Assembly (NCBI GenBank): GCA_938002605.1
Contig: CALLAF010000004.1
Location: 124,001 to 188,000 of the forward strand
Direction: 5' to 3'
From: an uncultured Paracoccaceae bacterium
Lineage (GTDB): Bacteria > Pseudomonadota > Alphaproteobacteria > Rhodobacterales > Rhodobacteraceae
Length of the DNA: 64,000 bases
Shown here: positions 36,376 through 44,940 of the stretch, one piece after another
Layout: the number at the start of each line of letters is the position of its first letter
Position numbering within the stretch: position 1 is the first letter of the stretch
Position numbers and translations under genes: made by a program
The notes under the pieces: generated by a model
What the model was told of the DNA's origin: nothing
Seen by the model: only the letters and a program-made list of their open reading frames with translations
The model's database searches: none

Positions 36376-36738
36376 ATGGTTGTCGACGATCTAGACGCTC
36401 TGCAGGAAAAATTCGCGGTCTGTGACACAATCGCCTTTGCCGATTTGTCGACTCAGATGATCCTTGTGACAAATTCAGCAACGTCATTGCCGCGCGAAGG
36501 GTTAGACAACCTTTGCGCAGAAGCCGCCCTGACGATGGGGACTAAGCGGCGACAGTTTTTGGGAACAGAACCCAGTTCTAGCGCCGTTGTCGCAAGTCGC
36601 GGACAAGTCCGCCTGTTCTTGCGCGCCAAAGCTGAACCCAATGATATCTTGTGTTGTGTCAGCACCGACGAGCTGGATATCAACGCATTTTTAGCAGAAG
36701 CCCAGCCGCTTCTTGAAAAGCTGAGCACTGGCGGATGA
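36376..36738 (+). CDS. Roadblock/LC7-like small protein
   Basis: 120 residues. The strand-helix pattern (LDALQEKFAVCDTIAFADL, then PREGLDNLCAEAALTMG, AVVASRGQVRLFLRA, NDILCCVSTDELDINAFL) fits a Roadblock/LC7 (MglB-like) domain, although no single signature residue proves it. Roadblock proteins bind or activate small GTPases, which would suit its place directly after three GTPase genes. It lies 89 bases downstream of GTPase C. Structure prediction would decide. Confidence 0.55.
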   Translation: MVVDDLDALQEKFAVCDTIAFADLSTQMILVTNSATSLPREGLDNLCAEAALTMGTKRRQFLGTEPSSSAVVASRGQVRLFLRAKAEPNDILCCVSTDELDINAFLAEAQPLLEKLSTGG

Positions 36739-36774
36739 TTATGCAAAACCTACTAACGAACAAAGGCTGCAACC

Positions 36775-37554
36775 GTGAGTGACACATCGACAATCACCAA
36801 CAAGTTGGCCGCGCTTTTATCCGACGATGATATCTATGTGGCAGGTGCCCGTGTCATCGCGCAAGGTGGTTCCCCTGCGCCTTTGGCCGCTGTCCTGAAC
36901 GAAATTGACGCGACCGTTTTGGAACGCACATTGGTGTTCAGCATCGATGATGTGAACGTCAGTATGATCGTTGCCGGCCGTCGTTTGCGTGGGTTTACAG
37001 ATGTTTCGGGAAATCTCCCTGAGGCGGCGAACGTCATCGGCAAAGTATTGTCTCGCGATGATTCAGAACCACTGCAGGCAGCAGGCGATCTGATGCTATT
37101 GCTTTGCGCCTCTGCTAACCGCGTGACGGTACGCAGCCTGCCAGCAACCCCATTTGGGACGAGTGCAGACGCAGGATTATCCGCCAGCGGGCTTGCGACC
37201 CTATGGCACATCAATCTTGACGACAAACCCGCCGCATTCATTGAACGGTACCTGTCTGCAAACGCTGCAGATTTAAGCGCATATATTTATGTATCAAATG
37301 GAGACGTGGTAAAGACCGTCGGCGATGTCGCCACGCTTGACGCACTCTGGAGCACGCAGGTCACCGAATTTCGCAAGCGCCACCGCGCCCTTCTTCCCAA
37401 ACAAGATGGCCCCCGTCTGACCTGCCTTGATGAACCCATGGGTGAAGGCAGCACAGTGGCAATCGCTATCGACGGCAACGATGTTGGCCTATTCAGCTAC
37501 AAACGCAGTCAAATGCCACGGCTTGTGTCGACTTGGGCTGCATCTCTGGGTTGA
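36775..37554 (+). CDS. Protein of unknown function, last gene of kinase-GTPase run
   Basis: 259 residues from a GTG start (AAAGG about 8 bases before). Not recognised. It appears cytoplasmic, with alternating strand/helix character: LVFSIDDVNVSMIVAGRRLR, LQAAGDLMLLLCASANRVTV, and YIYVSNGDVVKTVGDVATLD. The last third (VAIAIDGNDVGLFSYKRSQM) also suggests beta strands. There is no signal peptide and no membrane segment. By context it belongs to the kinase/GTPase locus: same strand, 36 bases after the Roadblock-like gene. A second distant Roadblock- or longin-like fold is possible but cannot be shown. Confidence 0.6.
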   Translation: MSDTSTITNKLAALLSDDDIYVAGARVIAQGGSPAPLAAVLNEIDATVLERTLVFSIDDVNVSMIVAGRRLRGFTDVSGNLPEAANVIGKVLSRDDSEPLQAAGDLMLLLCASANRVTVRSLPATPFGTSADAGLSASGLATLWHINLDDKPAAFIERYLSANAADLSAYIYVSNGDVVKTVGDVATLDALWSTQVTEFRKRHRALLPKQDGPRLTCLDEPMGEGSTVAIAIDGNDVGLFSYKRSQMPRLVSTWAASLG

Positions 37555-37929
37555 TTAATAGTTGGGCAATCAACCCAAAAAGCGCACATGTTCAACATCT
37601 GCCTTACGGCTAGGCACTTTTGAGAAGCCTATATCGATACACAGGCAGTACAAAATTCGCCCAATTTTCAGGCTGATGTAAAAATTTCGCCCAATATCCT
37701 ATCAGTCACCTAAAAAAGCAGCACGCGCTACCACAGCCCCGGAGACTCCAGCTGCATCACAGCATACTCACATGACGTCGGTAATAAGACATTAATCGTC
37801 GCACAGTGGGTCTTCCTGGCAGAAACCCCCACCGCGCGACTACAACAACACTGTTGTGGGTGCCGTGTAGCATTTGGCTTTTGCTATGTGAACGGCAGAC
37901 CACAATTACGAAACGGGGAATTTGTTTCG
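37555..37929. other. 375-bp intergenic region upstream of urtA
   Basis: No coding potential. It holds two TTCGCCCAAT direct repeats exactly 30 bases apart (37656-37665 and 37686-37695), a perfect hyphenated palindrome ACAACA-C-TGTTGT (37845-37857), and TTGGGC near the left end (37563-37568), an inverted form of the repeat core. A Urt promoter is expected here, but no confident -35/-10 pair was found. Confidence 0.6.
37656..37695. repeat. Paired TTCGCCCAAT direct repeats
   Basis: TTCGCCCAAT at 37656-37665 and 37686-37695, with similar AAAATT flanks to the left. The 30-base period is close to three helical turns, which would place two regulators on one DNA face upstream of urtA. Candidate nitrogen-control site; the factor is unknown. 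Confidence 0.4.
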
Positions 37930-39216
37930 ATGACATATAAAAAGACACTTGGTGCCTCCGCTCTGGCTGCACTGCTGGCAAGCACATCCATTGCCGCTGC
38001 AGATTGTGACGAACCAATCAAAGTTGGCGTTCTACACTCACTGTCCGGCTCTATGGCTATTTCTGAAACCACGCTGAAAGATGCGATGTTGATGCTGATC
38101 GAACAGCAAAACGCTGCTGGCGGCCTGCTTGGTTGTGAAATCGAAGCTGTCGTCGTTGACCCAGCATCTGATTGGCCGCTGTTTGCTGAAAAAGCGCGCG
38201 AACTACTGACAGTATCAGAAGTCGACGTCATTTTCGGCAACTGGACATCAGTTTCACGTAAATCAGTCCTTCCAGTCATCGAAGAGCTGAACGGCCTGCT
38301 GTTCTACCCAGTACAATACGAAGGCGAAGAATCATCACGCAACGTGTTCTACACAGGTGCGGCGCCGAACCAGCAAGCGATCCCTGCGACAGACTACTTC
38401 CTTGAAGAGCTAGGCGTTGAAAAATTCGCACTGTTGGGCACCGACTATGTGTACCCACGAACAACCAACAACATTCTCGAAGCTTACCTGATCGACAACG
38501 GCATTGCCGAAGAAGATATCTTTGTGAACTACACACCATTCGGTCACTCTGACTGGGCAACAATCGTTGCAGACGTTGTCGCACTTGGCGAAGACGGCAA
38601 GCAGGTTGGCGTGATCTCGACCATTAACGGTGACGCAAACATCGGGTTCTACAAAGAACTGGCGGCTGCTGGCGTATCCGCTGACGACATCCCTGTTGTT
38701 GCATTCTCAGTTGGTGAAGAAGAACTATCTGGCTTGGACACATCCAACCTTGTTGGTCACTTGGCTGCTTGGAACTACTTCCAATCTGCTGAAGGCGAAG
38801 CAAACACTGACTTCATCGAAGCTTGGAAAGCATTTGCTGGTGAAGAGCGTGTGACAAACGACCCAATGGAAGCCCATTACATCGGTTTCAACATGTGGGT
38901 GAACGCTGTTGAGGCCGCAGGTACAACAGACGTGGATGCAGTGCGCGAAGCAATGTACGGCCAAGAATTCCCGAACTTGACTGGCGGTACTGCAGTGATG
39001 TTGCCAAACCACCACTTGGCAAAGCCAGTTCTGATTGGTGAAATCCAAGCTGACGGCCAGTTCGACATCATCAGCCAAACAACCGAAGTACCAGGCGATG
39101 CATGGACAGACTATCTGCCAGAATCAGCCGTGCTGAAGTCTGATTGGCAAGAACTGGGTTGCGGCATGTACAATGTCGAAACCGAAAGCTGCGTTCAGCT
39201 GACATCTAACTACTAA
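37930..39216 (+). CDS. urtA: Urea ABC transporter substrate-binding protein
   Basis: 428 residues from the ATG at 37930. Signal peptide TLGASALAALLASTSIAAAD, then the UrtA core: IKVGVLHSLSGSMAISETTL, DWPLFAEKARELLTVSEVDV, FGNWTSVSRKSVLPVIEELN, GLLFYPVQYEGEESSRNVFY and GAAPNQQAIPATDYF. High-affinity periplasmic urea capture. First of the urtABCDE operon; a perfect hairpin follows it, probably giving more UrtA than the membrane subunits. No urease structural gene is in the window. Confidence 0.96.
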   Translation: MTYKKTLGASALAALLASTSIAAADCDEPIKVGVLHSLSGSMAISETTLKDAMLMLIEQQNAAGGLLGCEIEAVVVDPASDWPLFAEKARELLTVSEVDVIFGNWTSVSRKSVLPVIEELNGLLFYPVQYEGEESSRNVFYTGAAPNQQAIPATDYFLEELGVEKFALLGTDYVYPRTTNNILEAYLIDNGIAEEDIFVNYTPFGHSDWATIVADVVALGEDGKQVGVISTINGDANIGFYKELAAAGVSADDIPVVAFSVGEEELSGLDTSNLVGHLAAWNYFQSAEGEANTDFIEAWKAFAGEERVTNDPMEAHYIGFNMWVNAVEAAGTTDVDAVREAMYGQEFPNLTGGTAVMLPNHHLAKPVLIGEIQADGQFDIISQTTEVPGDAWTDYLPESAVLKSDWQELGCGMYNVETESCVQLTSNY

Positions 39217-39225
39217 TTCAATCTA

Positions 39226-39253
39226 TCAGGCGCGGGATCGTTTCCGCGCCTGA
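39226..39253 (+). terminator. Hairpin between urtA and urtB (partial terminator or 3-prime protector)
   Basis: TCAGGCGCGG and CCGCGCCTGA: perfect 10-bp GC-rich stem, 8-base loop, 10 bases after the urtA stop and without a strong T-run. Such hairpins after the binding-protein gene commonly stabilise its mRNA and lower transcription of the permease genes. Function inferred. Confidence 0.6.
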
Positions 39254-39280
39254 CCCTTATCTAAATTCCGAAAGCCCCCC

Positions 39281-41215
39281 ATGACCCGCGTCTTACTTAT
39301 GCTCGCCATGCTGTTGGGGTTTTCACCCGCCGCGCAGGCCCAAGATCTTCAGAATTTGCTGCAATCACACGCCGAAGAGATCGCGAGCCCCGGTCGCCGC
39401 ACTGTCGGCGTTGTACTGGATGATTTGGCCGGCTCAGGCATTCCCCAAGTCGCGACATTTCTTGAGCAATGGCAGGAAAAGAATGTATGGCAGGGCCCCG
39501 AAGGTCTGTTCTTCATCGCCACCGAAGATGGCGACACGCTTACACTGACTGATATCGACAGTGGCGCACAATCCACCGCGCCCGCCGCAGATTTCACGCA
39601 ATTGAAGCCGAATGGCGGTGTCCGCCGCGTGATTGGCACCGCGTTGGTCCAATTCCAATTGATGGATCCCGACCTGACACGCCGTACCACCGCCGTGGCA
39701 TCTATCGCCCGCCGACCAGAGGCCAGCCAGCTTGCCCCGTTGCTTGGGTCGATCGAGGGTGAAAGCGACGCCGCACTTAAGGCCCGTAAAATCCAACTGG
39801 CGAATTTTCTTTCTGCAAGCTTTGCGGACGATCCTGCAGACCGCATTGCCGCAATCACGAGCCTGTCTACCGACGTCAGTGTTGAGGCACGCGCCGTCCT
39901 GAACCAAATTCTGTCCACAAGCCCGGGTGTGGCCGCGCAGCTCCCCTCTGACGCGAACATCGCCCAAGTGCTGACACCGGGCGCTGAGATATCGCTTGAT
40001 GCCGCCTACGCGCTGCTAGTCGATGACGGTCTTGCGACGCCAATCACCACAGCAGAAGAAATCAAATCAGCCCTTGCCGCAAATATCGTTGATGGGCGTG
40101 TGGGGGATGTGCCGGTGGTCCAGCTGAACACTACGGATAACCGTGCCAGCGCCTATGCCCAGCTTGCTGCAGCAGGCACCGTTCCGGCACTTGTTACCAC
40201 CGCTGATCGCGATGCGACCTTGGCGGATTATGTGTTTTTCGAAACCTATGACGAAGATGACGCCACCATCACAACTGCCGCAAAAACCGCGCTGGCCTCT
40301 GTTGAAACACGCGTTGCCGTGGGCCAAGCCGCCGATTTAACCTTGGATGCCCTATCGCTTGCATCGATCTACTTTCTGGCGGCGATTGGGTTGGCGATCA
40401 CATTTGGGGTCATGGGCGTGATCAACATGGCGCATGGCGAATTCATTATGATGGGCGCATATACTGGCTACGTCGTGCAATTGTTCGTGCCTAGTTACAC
40501 CGCGTCGATCATCATCGCACTGCCGCTAGCCTTTGCCGTCACGTTCGGGGCCGGGGTCGCGATGGAGCGTTTGGTGATCCGTCACCTGTATCACCGCCCC
40601 TTGGAAACGCTGCTGGCAACCTTCGGGATATCCATTGCGCTACAACAATTGGCCAAGAACATTTTTGGGACGCAAGCGCGTCCGCTCACTTCACCTGCAT
40701 GGCTCGACGGTGCGCTGGTTTTCAACGATGTCGTGCAAATCAGCTATATCCGTATCGCGATTTTCGTGCTTGCGGTGATCTTCCTTTTCCTCATCTTGTT
40801 TGTGCTCAAACGCACCCGGCTTGGGCTTGAGGTCCGCGCGGTCACCCAAAACCCCGGCATGGCCGCATCGATGGGGATTAATCCGGACCGGATCAACATG
40901 CTGACCTTCGGGCTCGGTTCTGGGATCGCAGGCATCGCAGGGGTTGCGATCGGGCTTTATGCAAAGGTCACATCAGAAATGGGTGCCGATTATATCGTGC
41001 AATCCTTCATGACTGTGGTTGTGGGCGGGGTTGGTAATGTCTGGGGCACGCTTGCGGGCGCGTCATTGATTGGCTTCCTGCAAAAAGGGATTGAATGGTT
41101 AAACCCGTCAAATACGCTCGCGGCGCAAACCTATATGATCCTGTTCATCATTCTCTTTATTCAATTCCGGCCCAAAGGCATCGTTGCCCTCAAAGGCCGG
41201 GCGGCGGCGGATTAA
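39281..41215 (+). CDS. urtB: Urea ABC transporter permease UrtB
   Basis: 644 residues. Signal-like N-terminus (MTRVLLMLAMLLGFSPAAQA) and a long extracytoplasmic region of about 330 residues, as in the long UrtB of proteobacteria. The LivH-type permease begins near 360: LASIYFLAAIGLAITFGVMG, INMAHGEFIMMGAYTGYV, and the EAA-like LVLKRTRLGLEVRAV segment. Inner-membrane subunit partnered with UrtC. The N-terminal region is not part of the pore and its role is unclear. Confidence 0.95.
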   Translation: MTRVLLMLAMLLGFSPAAQAQDLQNLLQSHAEEIASPGRRTVGVVLDDLAGSGIPQVATFLEQWQEKNVWQGPEGLFFIATEDGDTLTLTDIDSGAQSTAPAADFTQLKPNGGVRRVIGTALVQFQLMDPDLTRRTTAVASIARRPEASQLAPLLGSIEGESDAALKARKIQLANFLSASFADDPADRIAAITSLSTDVSVEARAVLNQILSTSPGVAAQLPSDANIAQVLTPGAEISLDAAYALLVDDGLATPITTAEEIKSALAANIVDGRVGDVPVVQLNTTDNRASAYAQLAAAGTVPALVTTADRDATLADYVFFETYDEDDATITTAAKTALASVETRVAVGQAADLTLDALSLASIYFLAAIGLAITFGVMGVINMAHGEFIMMGAYTGYVVQLFVPSYTASIIIALPLAFAVTFGAGVAMERLVIRHLYHRPLETLLATFGISIALQQLAKNIFGTQARPLTSPAWLDGALVFNDVVQISYIRIAIFVLAVIFLFLILFVLKRTRLGLEVRAVTQNPGMAASMGINPDRINMLTFGLGSGIAGIAGVAIGLYAKVTSEMGADYIVQSFMTVVVGGVGNVWGTLAGASLIGFLQKGIEWLNPSNTLAAQTYMILFIILFIQFRPKGIVALKGRAAAD

Positions 41216-41219
41216 TTCC

Positions 41220-42383
41220 ATGACAAATAGTTTTCTTATGCGCAACCCGTCAACACTGTGGTTCTTGCTTGGGCTCAGCTTGTTCACCATTGTTGTGACC
41301 GCATTGTCAGATGCAGGCATCGGTGTGATGTCGACATCCTTTGTCAAAACGTTGGGCAAAACACTATGTCTGTGTCTGATCGCCGTCGCGATGGATGTGG
41401 TTTGGGGGTACTGCGGTATCCTTAGCCTTGGGCACTTCGCGTTTTTCGGAATCGGCGGTTATGCGGTTGGCATGTGGCTGATGTATGCGCGCACCGAAGG
41501 CATCGTGCTTGATAGCTTTGCCTCACAGACCATCCCACCGACGCCCCAAGAAGTAACAGATGCAATCGGGAACCAAATCTTTGGCGTTGTCGGTAGCTCT
41601 GAATTTCCGATGATCTGGGCATTTTCCGACAGCTTGATCTTGCAACTGCTGCTGGTCGTTCTGGTGCCCGGAGTGCTCGCGCTCTTATTTGGCTGGCTGG
41701 CGTTCCGCAGCCGGGTCACAGGTGTTTACTTGTCAATCCTAACCCAAGCGATGACCCTCGCGCTTGCGCTTTATCTGTTTCAAAACGACAGCGGGCTGCG
41801 CGGCAATAACGGGCTGTCGGGCTTGCAAAACATTCCGGGGTTTGAAGACACACCGCAATCCACAATTTCGCTCGCGTTCTTCTACGCATCGGCGCTGGCT
41901 GTTGCATTGGGATACGTGCTGTTTGCTTGGATCACATCGGGCAAAATGGGCAGCGTAATCAAAGCGATCCGCGACAATGAATCGCGCGTGCGTTTCTTGG
42001 GTTACCATGTCGAAAGCTACAAACTGTTCGTCTTTACGATTACCGCGGTTGTCGCAGCCATCGCAGGCGCACTTTACTACCCGCAGGCGGGCATCATTAA
42101 CCCTGCAGAAATCGCGCCTATTGCGTCAATCTATCTCGCAGTTTGGGTGGCCATCGGTGGACGCGGCCGCCTGTACGGCGCAGTGATCGGGGCGGCCTTT
42201 GTGTCGCTGCTATCAAGCTGGTTCACAGGCGGCGGCGCGCCAGCCATTCCGCTTGGGTTCTACACGATCCAATGGACCGACTGGTGGCTTGTTTTACTTG
42301 GCCTGTCATTCGTTGCGGTCACACTTTATGCACCCAAAGGCATCGGCGGGCTGTTTGACTATCTGGTAAGGAAACCATCATGA
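41220..42383 (+). CDS. urtC: Urea ABC transporter permease UrtC
   Basis: 387 residues from the ATG at 41220, 4 bases after the urtB stop. LivM-type permease with about 9 helices: VWGYCGILSLGHFAFFGIGG, FRSRVTGVYLSILTQAMTLA, NNGLSGLQNIPGF and the cytoplasmic loop MGSVIKAIRDNESRVRFLGY that contacts the ATPases. Overlaps urtD by ATGA (42380). Confidence 0.95.
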   Translation: MTNSFLMRNPSTLWFLLGLSLFTIVVTALSDAGIGVMSTSFVKTLGKTLCLCLIAVAMDVVWGYCGILSLGHFAFFGIGGYAVGMWLMYARTEGIVLDSFASQTIPPTPQEVTDAIGNQIFGVVGSSEFPMIWAFSDSLILQLLLVVLVPGVLALLFGWLAFRSRVTGVYLSILTQAMTLALALYLFQNDSGLRGNNGLSGLQNIPGFEDTPQSTISLAFFYASALAVALGYVLFAWITSGKMGSVIKAIRDNESRVRFLGYHVESYKLFVFTITAVVAAIAGALYYPQAGIINPAEIAPIASIYLAVWVAIGGRGRLYGAVIGAAFVSLLSSWFTGGGAPAIPLGFYTIQWTDWWLVLLGLSFVAVTLYAPKGIGGLFDYLVRKPS

Positions 42384-43123
42384 GCACCCTTCTCGAAGTC
42401 GATGGCGTCTCTGTCAGTTTTGATGGGTTTCGCGCGATCAACAATCTGTCCATCCAAATCGGTGAACCTGAACTGCGCGCTGTGATTGGGCCCAATGGGG
42501 CTGGAAAAACCACGTTTATGGACATCATCACGGGCAAAACCAAACCCGACGAAGGCCGCATTACGTGGGGAGATCGCAACATTTCCCTGCTTGGCATGTC
42601 TGAAAGCGAAATCGCAATGGAAGGCATCGGGCGCAAGTTCCAGAAGCCGACCGTGTTCGAAGACCAGACCGTTCGTGAAAACCTTGCCATGGCGCTGCGC
42701 AATCCACGTGGACCTTTTGCCGTGCTATTCTACAAAAAGACACGCGAAGGCGCTGCGCGGATCGAAGAAATCGCCGATGAAATCGGCCTATCTGATAGTC
42801 TTACCCGCAAGTCTGGCGAACTGAGCCACGGGCAAAAACAATGGCTCGAGATCGGGATGCTATTGGCGCAAGACCCGCGTCTTTTGCTTGTCGATGAACC
42901 CGCAGCAGGCATGACCACCGCAGAACGCGAATTGACGACTGATCTTTTGAAACGCGCGGCCGAAACACGCGCCGTTGTCGTTGTTGAACATGACATGGAA
43001 TTCGTGCGCCGCCTTGATTGTAAGGTCACCGTGCTGCACGAAGGGTCCGTTTTGGCCGAAGGATCGTTGGACCACGTCACCGCCGACCAAACAGTGATCG
43101 ACGTATATTTGGGGCGTTCATAA
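42380..43123 (+). CDS. urtD: Urea ABC transporter ATP-binding protein UrtD
   Basis: 247 residues, LivG-like. Walker [15 protein letters not shown]-loop GRKFQKPTVFEDQTV, signature LSHGQKQWLEIGMLL, Walker B RLLLVDEPAAGM and VVVEHDMEFV. The SHGQKQWLE signature is the usual UrtD form. Forms a heterodimeric ATPase with UrtE, whose start overlaps its stop (TAATG at 43121-43125). Confidence 0.96.
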   Translation: MSTLLEVDGVSVSFDGFRAINNLSIQIGEPELRAVIGPNGAGKTTFMDIITGKTKPDEGRITWGDRNISLLGMSESEIAMEGIGRKFQKPTVFEDQTVRENLAMALRNPRGPFAVLFYKKTREGAARIEEIADEIGLSDSLTRKSGELSHGQKQWLEIGMLLAQDPRLLLVDEPAAGMTTAERELTTDLLKRAAETRAVVVVEHDMEFVRRLDCKVTVLHEGSVLAEGSLDHVTADQTVIDVYLGRS

Positions 43124-43818
43124 TGCTTAATGTTCAAGACCTAACGCTGCACTATGGGCAAAGCCAAATTCTCAACGGGATAACGCTCAACGCGCCGGTG
43201 GGCGAAGTGACCGCCGTGATGGGCACCAACGGTGTTGGCAAAACCAGCCTGCTAAAGGCCATTTCTGGGCGCCACCCCTATACGGACGGCACTTTGGCTG
43301 TGGGTGATCAGACATTAAGCCACCCGTCCGCCTTTGCCGCCGCCCGCGCGGGCATTGCCTATGTTCCGCAAGGCCGCGAAATTTTTCCGCTGATGTCGGT
43401 GCTCGAAAACCTTGAAACTGCCTTTGCTTGCCTCCCCAAAGAAGACCGCCACATCCCAGACGAGATTTTCCAACTTTTTCCAGTTTTGTTGGATATGAAA
43501 GCCCGTCGCGGCGGCGATCTGTCCGGCGGTCAGCAGCAGCAGCTGGCTATCGCCCGCGCCTTGATCACACGGCCAAAGGTTTTGCTGCTGGACGAACCGA
43601 CAGAAGGCATTCAGCCCAATATCATCCAACAGATTGGCCGTACAATCGACCTGCTACGCACACAAGGCAACATGGCGATCGTATTGGTCGAACAAAACTT
43701 TGACTTCGCTTACGGGCTTGCGGACCGGTTTGTTGTCATGACACGTGGAGAGGTCAAACGGCGCGCCGATAAGGCTGATGTCACGCCCGCGCAAATGCTC
43801 GAAGAATTGGCACTTTAA
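43123..43818 (+). CDS. urtE: Urea ABC transporter ATP-binding protein UrtE
   Basis: 231 residues, LivF-like. Walker A GTNGVGKTSLLKAIS, Q-loop YVPQGREIFPLMSV, signature DLSGGQQQQLAIARAL, Walker B VLLLDEPTEGI and LVEQNFDFAY. The last urt gene; the GTNGVGKTS variant of Walker A is normal for UrtE. No terminator was recognised after it before the peroxiredoxin gene. Confidence 0.96.
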   Translation: MLNVQDLTLHYGQSQILNGITLNAPVGEVTAVMGTNGVGKTSLLKAISGRHPYTDGTLAVGDQTLSHPSAFAAARAGIAYVPQGREIFPLMSVLENLETAFACLPKEDRHIPDEIFQLFPVLLDMKARRGGDLSGGQQQQLAIARALITRPKVLLLDEPTEGIQPNIIQQIGRTIDLLRTQGNMAIVLVEQNFDFAYGLADRFVVMTRGEVKRRADKADVTPAQMLEELAL

Positions 43819-43992
43819 GATCCGGTCACGTTGTAGCGGCTGACATTTTTTGCAGGTCCGAAAATTAGTCGTTTTATTGATGTATTTCATCATTCAGTGG
43901 CTTCAATTTATCGGGCAACGTGTTGTATTTACGCGGTAACAAACCTGACGAAATGAAAACCCGATTCCTCCAAAATCCTAAGTGAGATAGCT

Positions 43993-44520
43993 ATGAAAAC
44001 TGGACAAAAAGTTCCAAACGTCACGTTCAAAACACGCGTACGCGACGAATCTATTGGCGGTGACAATCCATTCCGCTGGCAAGACATGACATCAGATGAC
44101 TACTTTGCAGGGAAGCGCGTTGTGCTTTTCTCGCTCCCTGGTGCGTTCACGCCGACATGTTCCACATTTCAGCTTCCAGGATTTGAAAAAGGCATGGCCG
44201 AATTCAAATCTCACGGCATCGACGCAATCTATTGCATGTCCGTCAACGATAGCTTTGTCATGAACAAATGGGCTCAGTCGCAAAATCTTGAAAATGTGCA
44301 AGTCATCCCGGACGGCTCTGGTGAATTTACGCGCCGCATGGGGATGCTCGTGAACAAAGATAACCTAGGTTTTGGTGTGCGGTCTTGGCGCTATGCTGCT
44401 ATCGTAAATGATGGTGTTATCGAGGCTTGGTTCGAAGAGCCGGGCATCTGTGACAACCATGCAGAAGACCCATATGGCGTGTCTTCCCCAGAAACACTGC
44501 TGAAGCACCTCGCGGCGTAA
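43993..44520 (+). CDS. Peroxiredoxin (Prx5-type)
   Basis: 175 residues. The peroxidatic Cys lies in LFSLPGAFTPTCSTFQLPGF, the Prx5/hybrid signature, with Arg in GFGVRSWRYAAIV. It reduces hydroperoxides, probably with glutathione or glutaredoxin as donor. No second conserved resolving Cys is obvious apart from the CDNHAEDP near the C-terminus. Monocistronic, ended by a strong bidirectional terminator at 44591-44626. Confidence 0.93.
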   Translation: MKTGQKVPNVTFKTRVRDESIGGDNPFRWQDMTSDDYFAGKRVVLFSLPGAFTPTCSTFQLPGFEKGMAEFKSHGIDAIYCMSVNDSFVMNKWAQSQNLENVQVIPDGSGEFTRRMGMLVNKDNLGFGVRSWRYAAIVNDGVIEAWFEEPGICDNHAEDPYGVSSPETLLKHLAA

Positions 44521-44590
44521 CGAAAGAAAGATAAGCGCAATCAGATCTCTGGTCGCGCTTGCTGCTTTCTCACACCAATCCAGCAGAAAC

Positions 44591-44626
44591 AAAAAGGCCC
44601 CCCGCATCGCTGCGAGGGGCCTTTTC
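44591..44626. terminator. Bidirectional terminator between peroxiredoxin and rplW
   Basis: AAAAGGCCCC and GGGGCCTTTT arms with an inner CGCA/TGCG stem: a strong hairpin with A and T runs on both sides. It ends the plus-strand peroxiredoxin transcript and the minus-strand ribosomal transcript 18 bases after rplW. Confidence 0.9.
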
Positions 44627-44643
44627 TATTCTATCTGACGGGC

Positions 44644-44940
44644 TTACAGGCCAGTCGAGACGTCAATTGTGTTACCTTCTTCAAGTGTAACATATGCTTT
44701 TTTAACGTCTTTACGGGTACCAAGTGCGCCGCGGAAGCGTTTCACTTTACCCTTTGTGATCGATGTGTTGACCGCTTTAACCTTCACACCAAACAGCGCT
44801 TCAACAGCTTGTTTGATCTGTGGTTTGTTGCTGTCGATCGCCACTTCGAAAACAACGGCATTAGCTTCAGAAGCCATTGTCGCTTTTTCAGTGATGATCG
44901 GCTTGCGGATCACATCGTAGTGTTCTGCTTTGGCGTTCAT
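44644..44940 (-). CDS. rplW: 50S ribosomal protein L23
   Basis: 98 residues: [38 protein letters not shown] and [20 protein letters not shown] are standard uL23. It binds 23S rRNA at the peptide exit tunnel and docks SRP and trigger factor. It overlaps rplD by ATGA (44940-44937). Unusually for an S10 operon, rplB does not follow; a terminator does. Confidence 0.97.
   Translation of the reverse strand: MNAKAEHYDVIRKPIITEKATMASEANAVVFEVAIDSNKPQIKQAVEALFGVKVKAVNTSITKGKVKRFRGALGTRKDVKKAYVTLEEGNTIDVSTGL

Noticed and set aside
27763-37554. Anti-phage defence island.
   Set aside because: Dynamin-like GTPases and kinases occur in defence, but there is no integrase, IS, tRNA or other defence gene, and flanks are core metabolism; composition by eye is like the neighbours.
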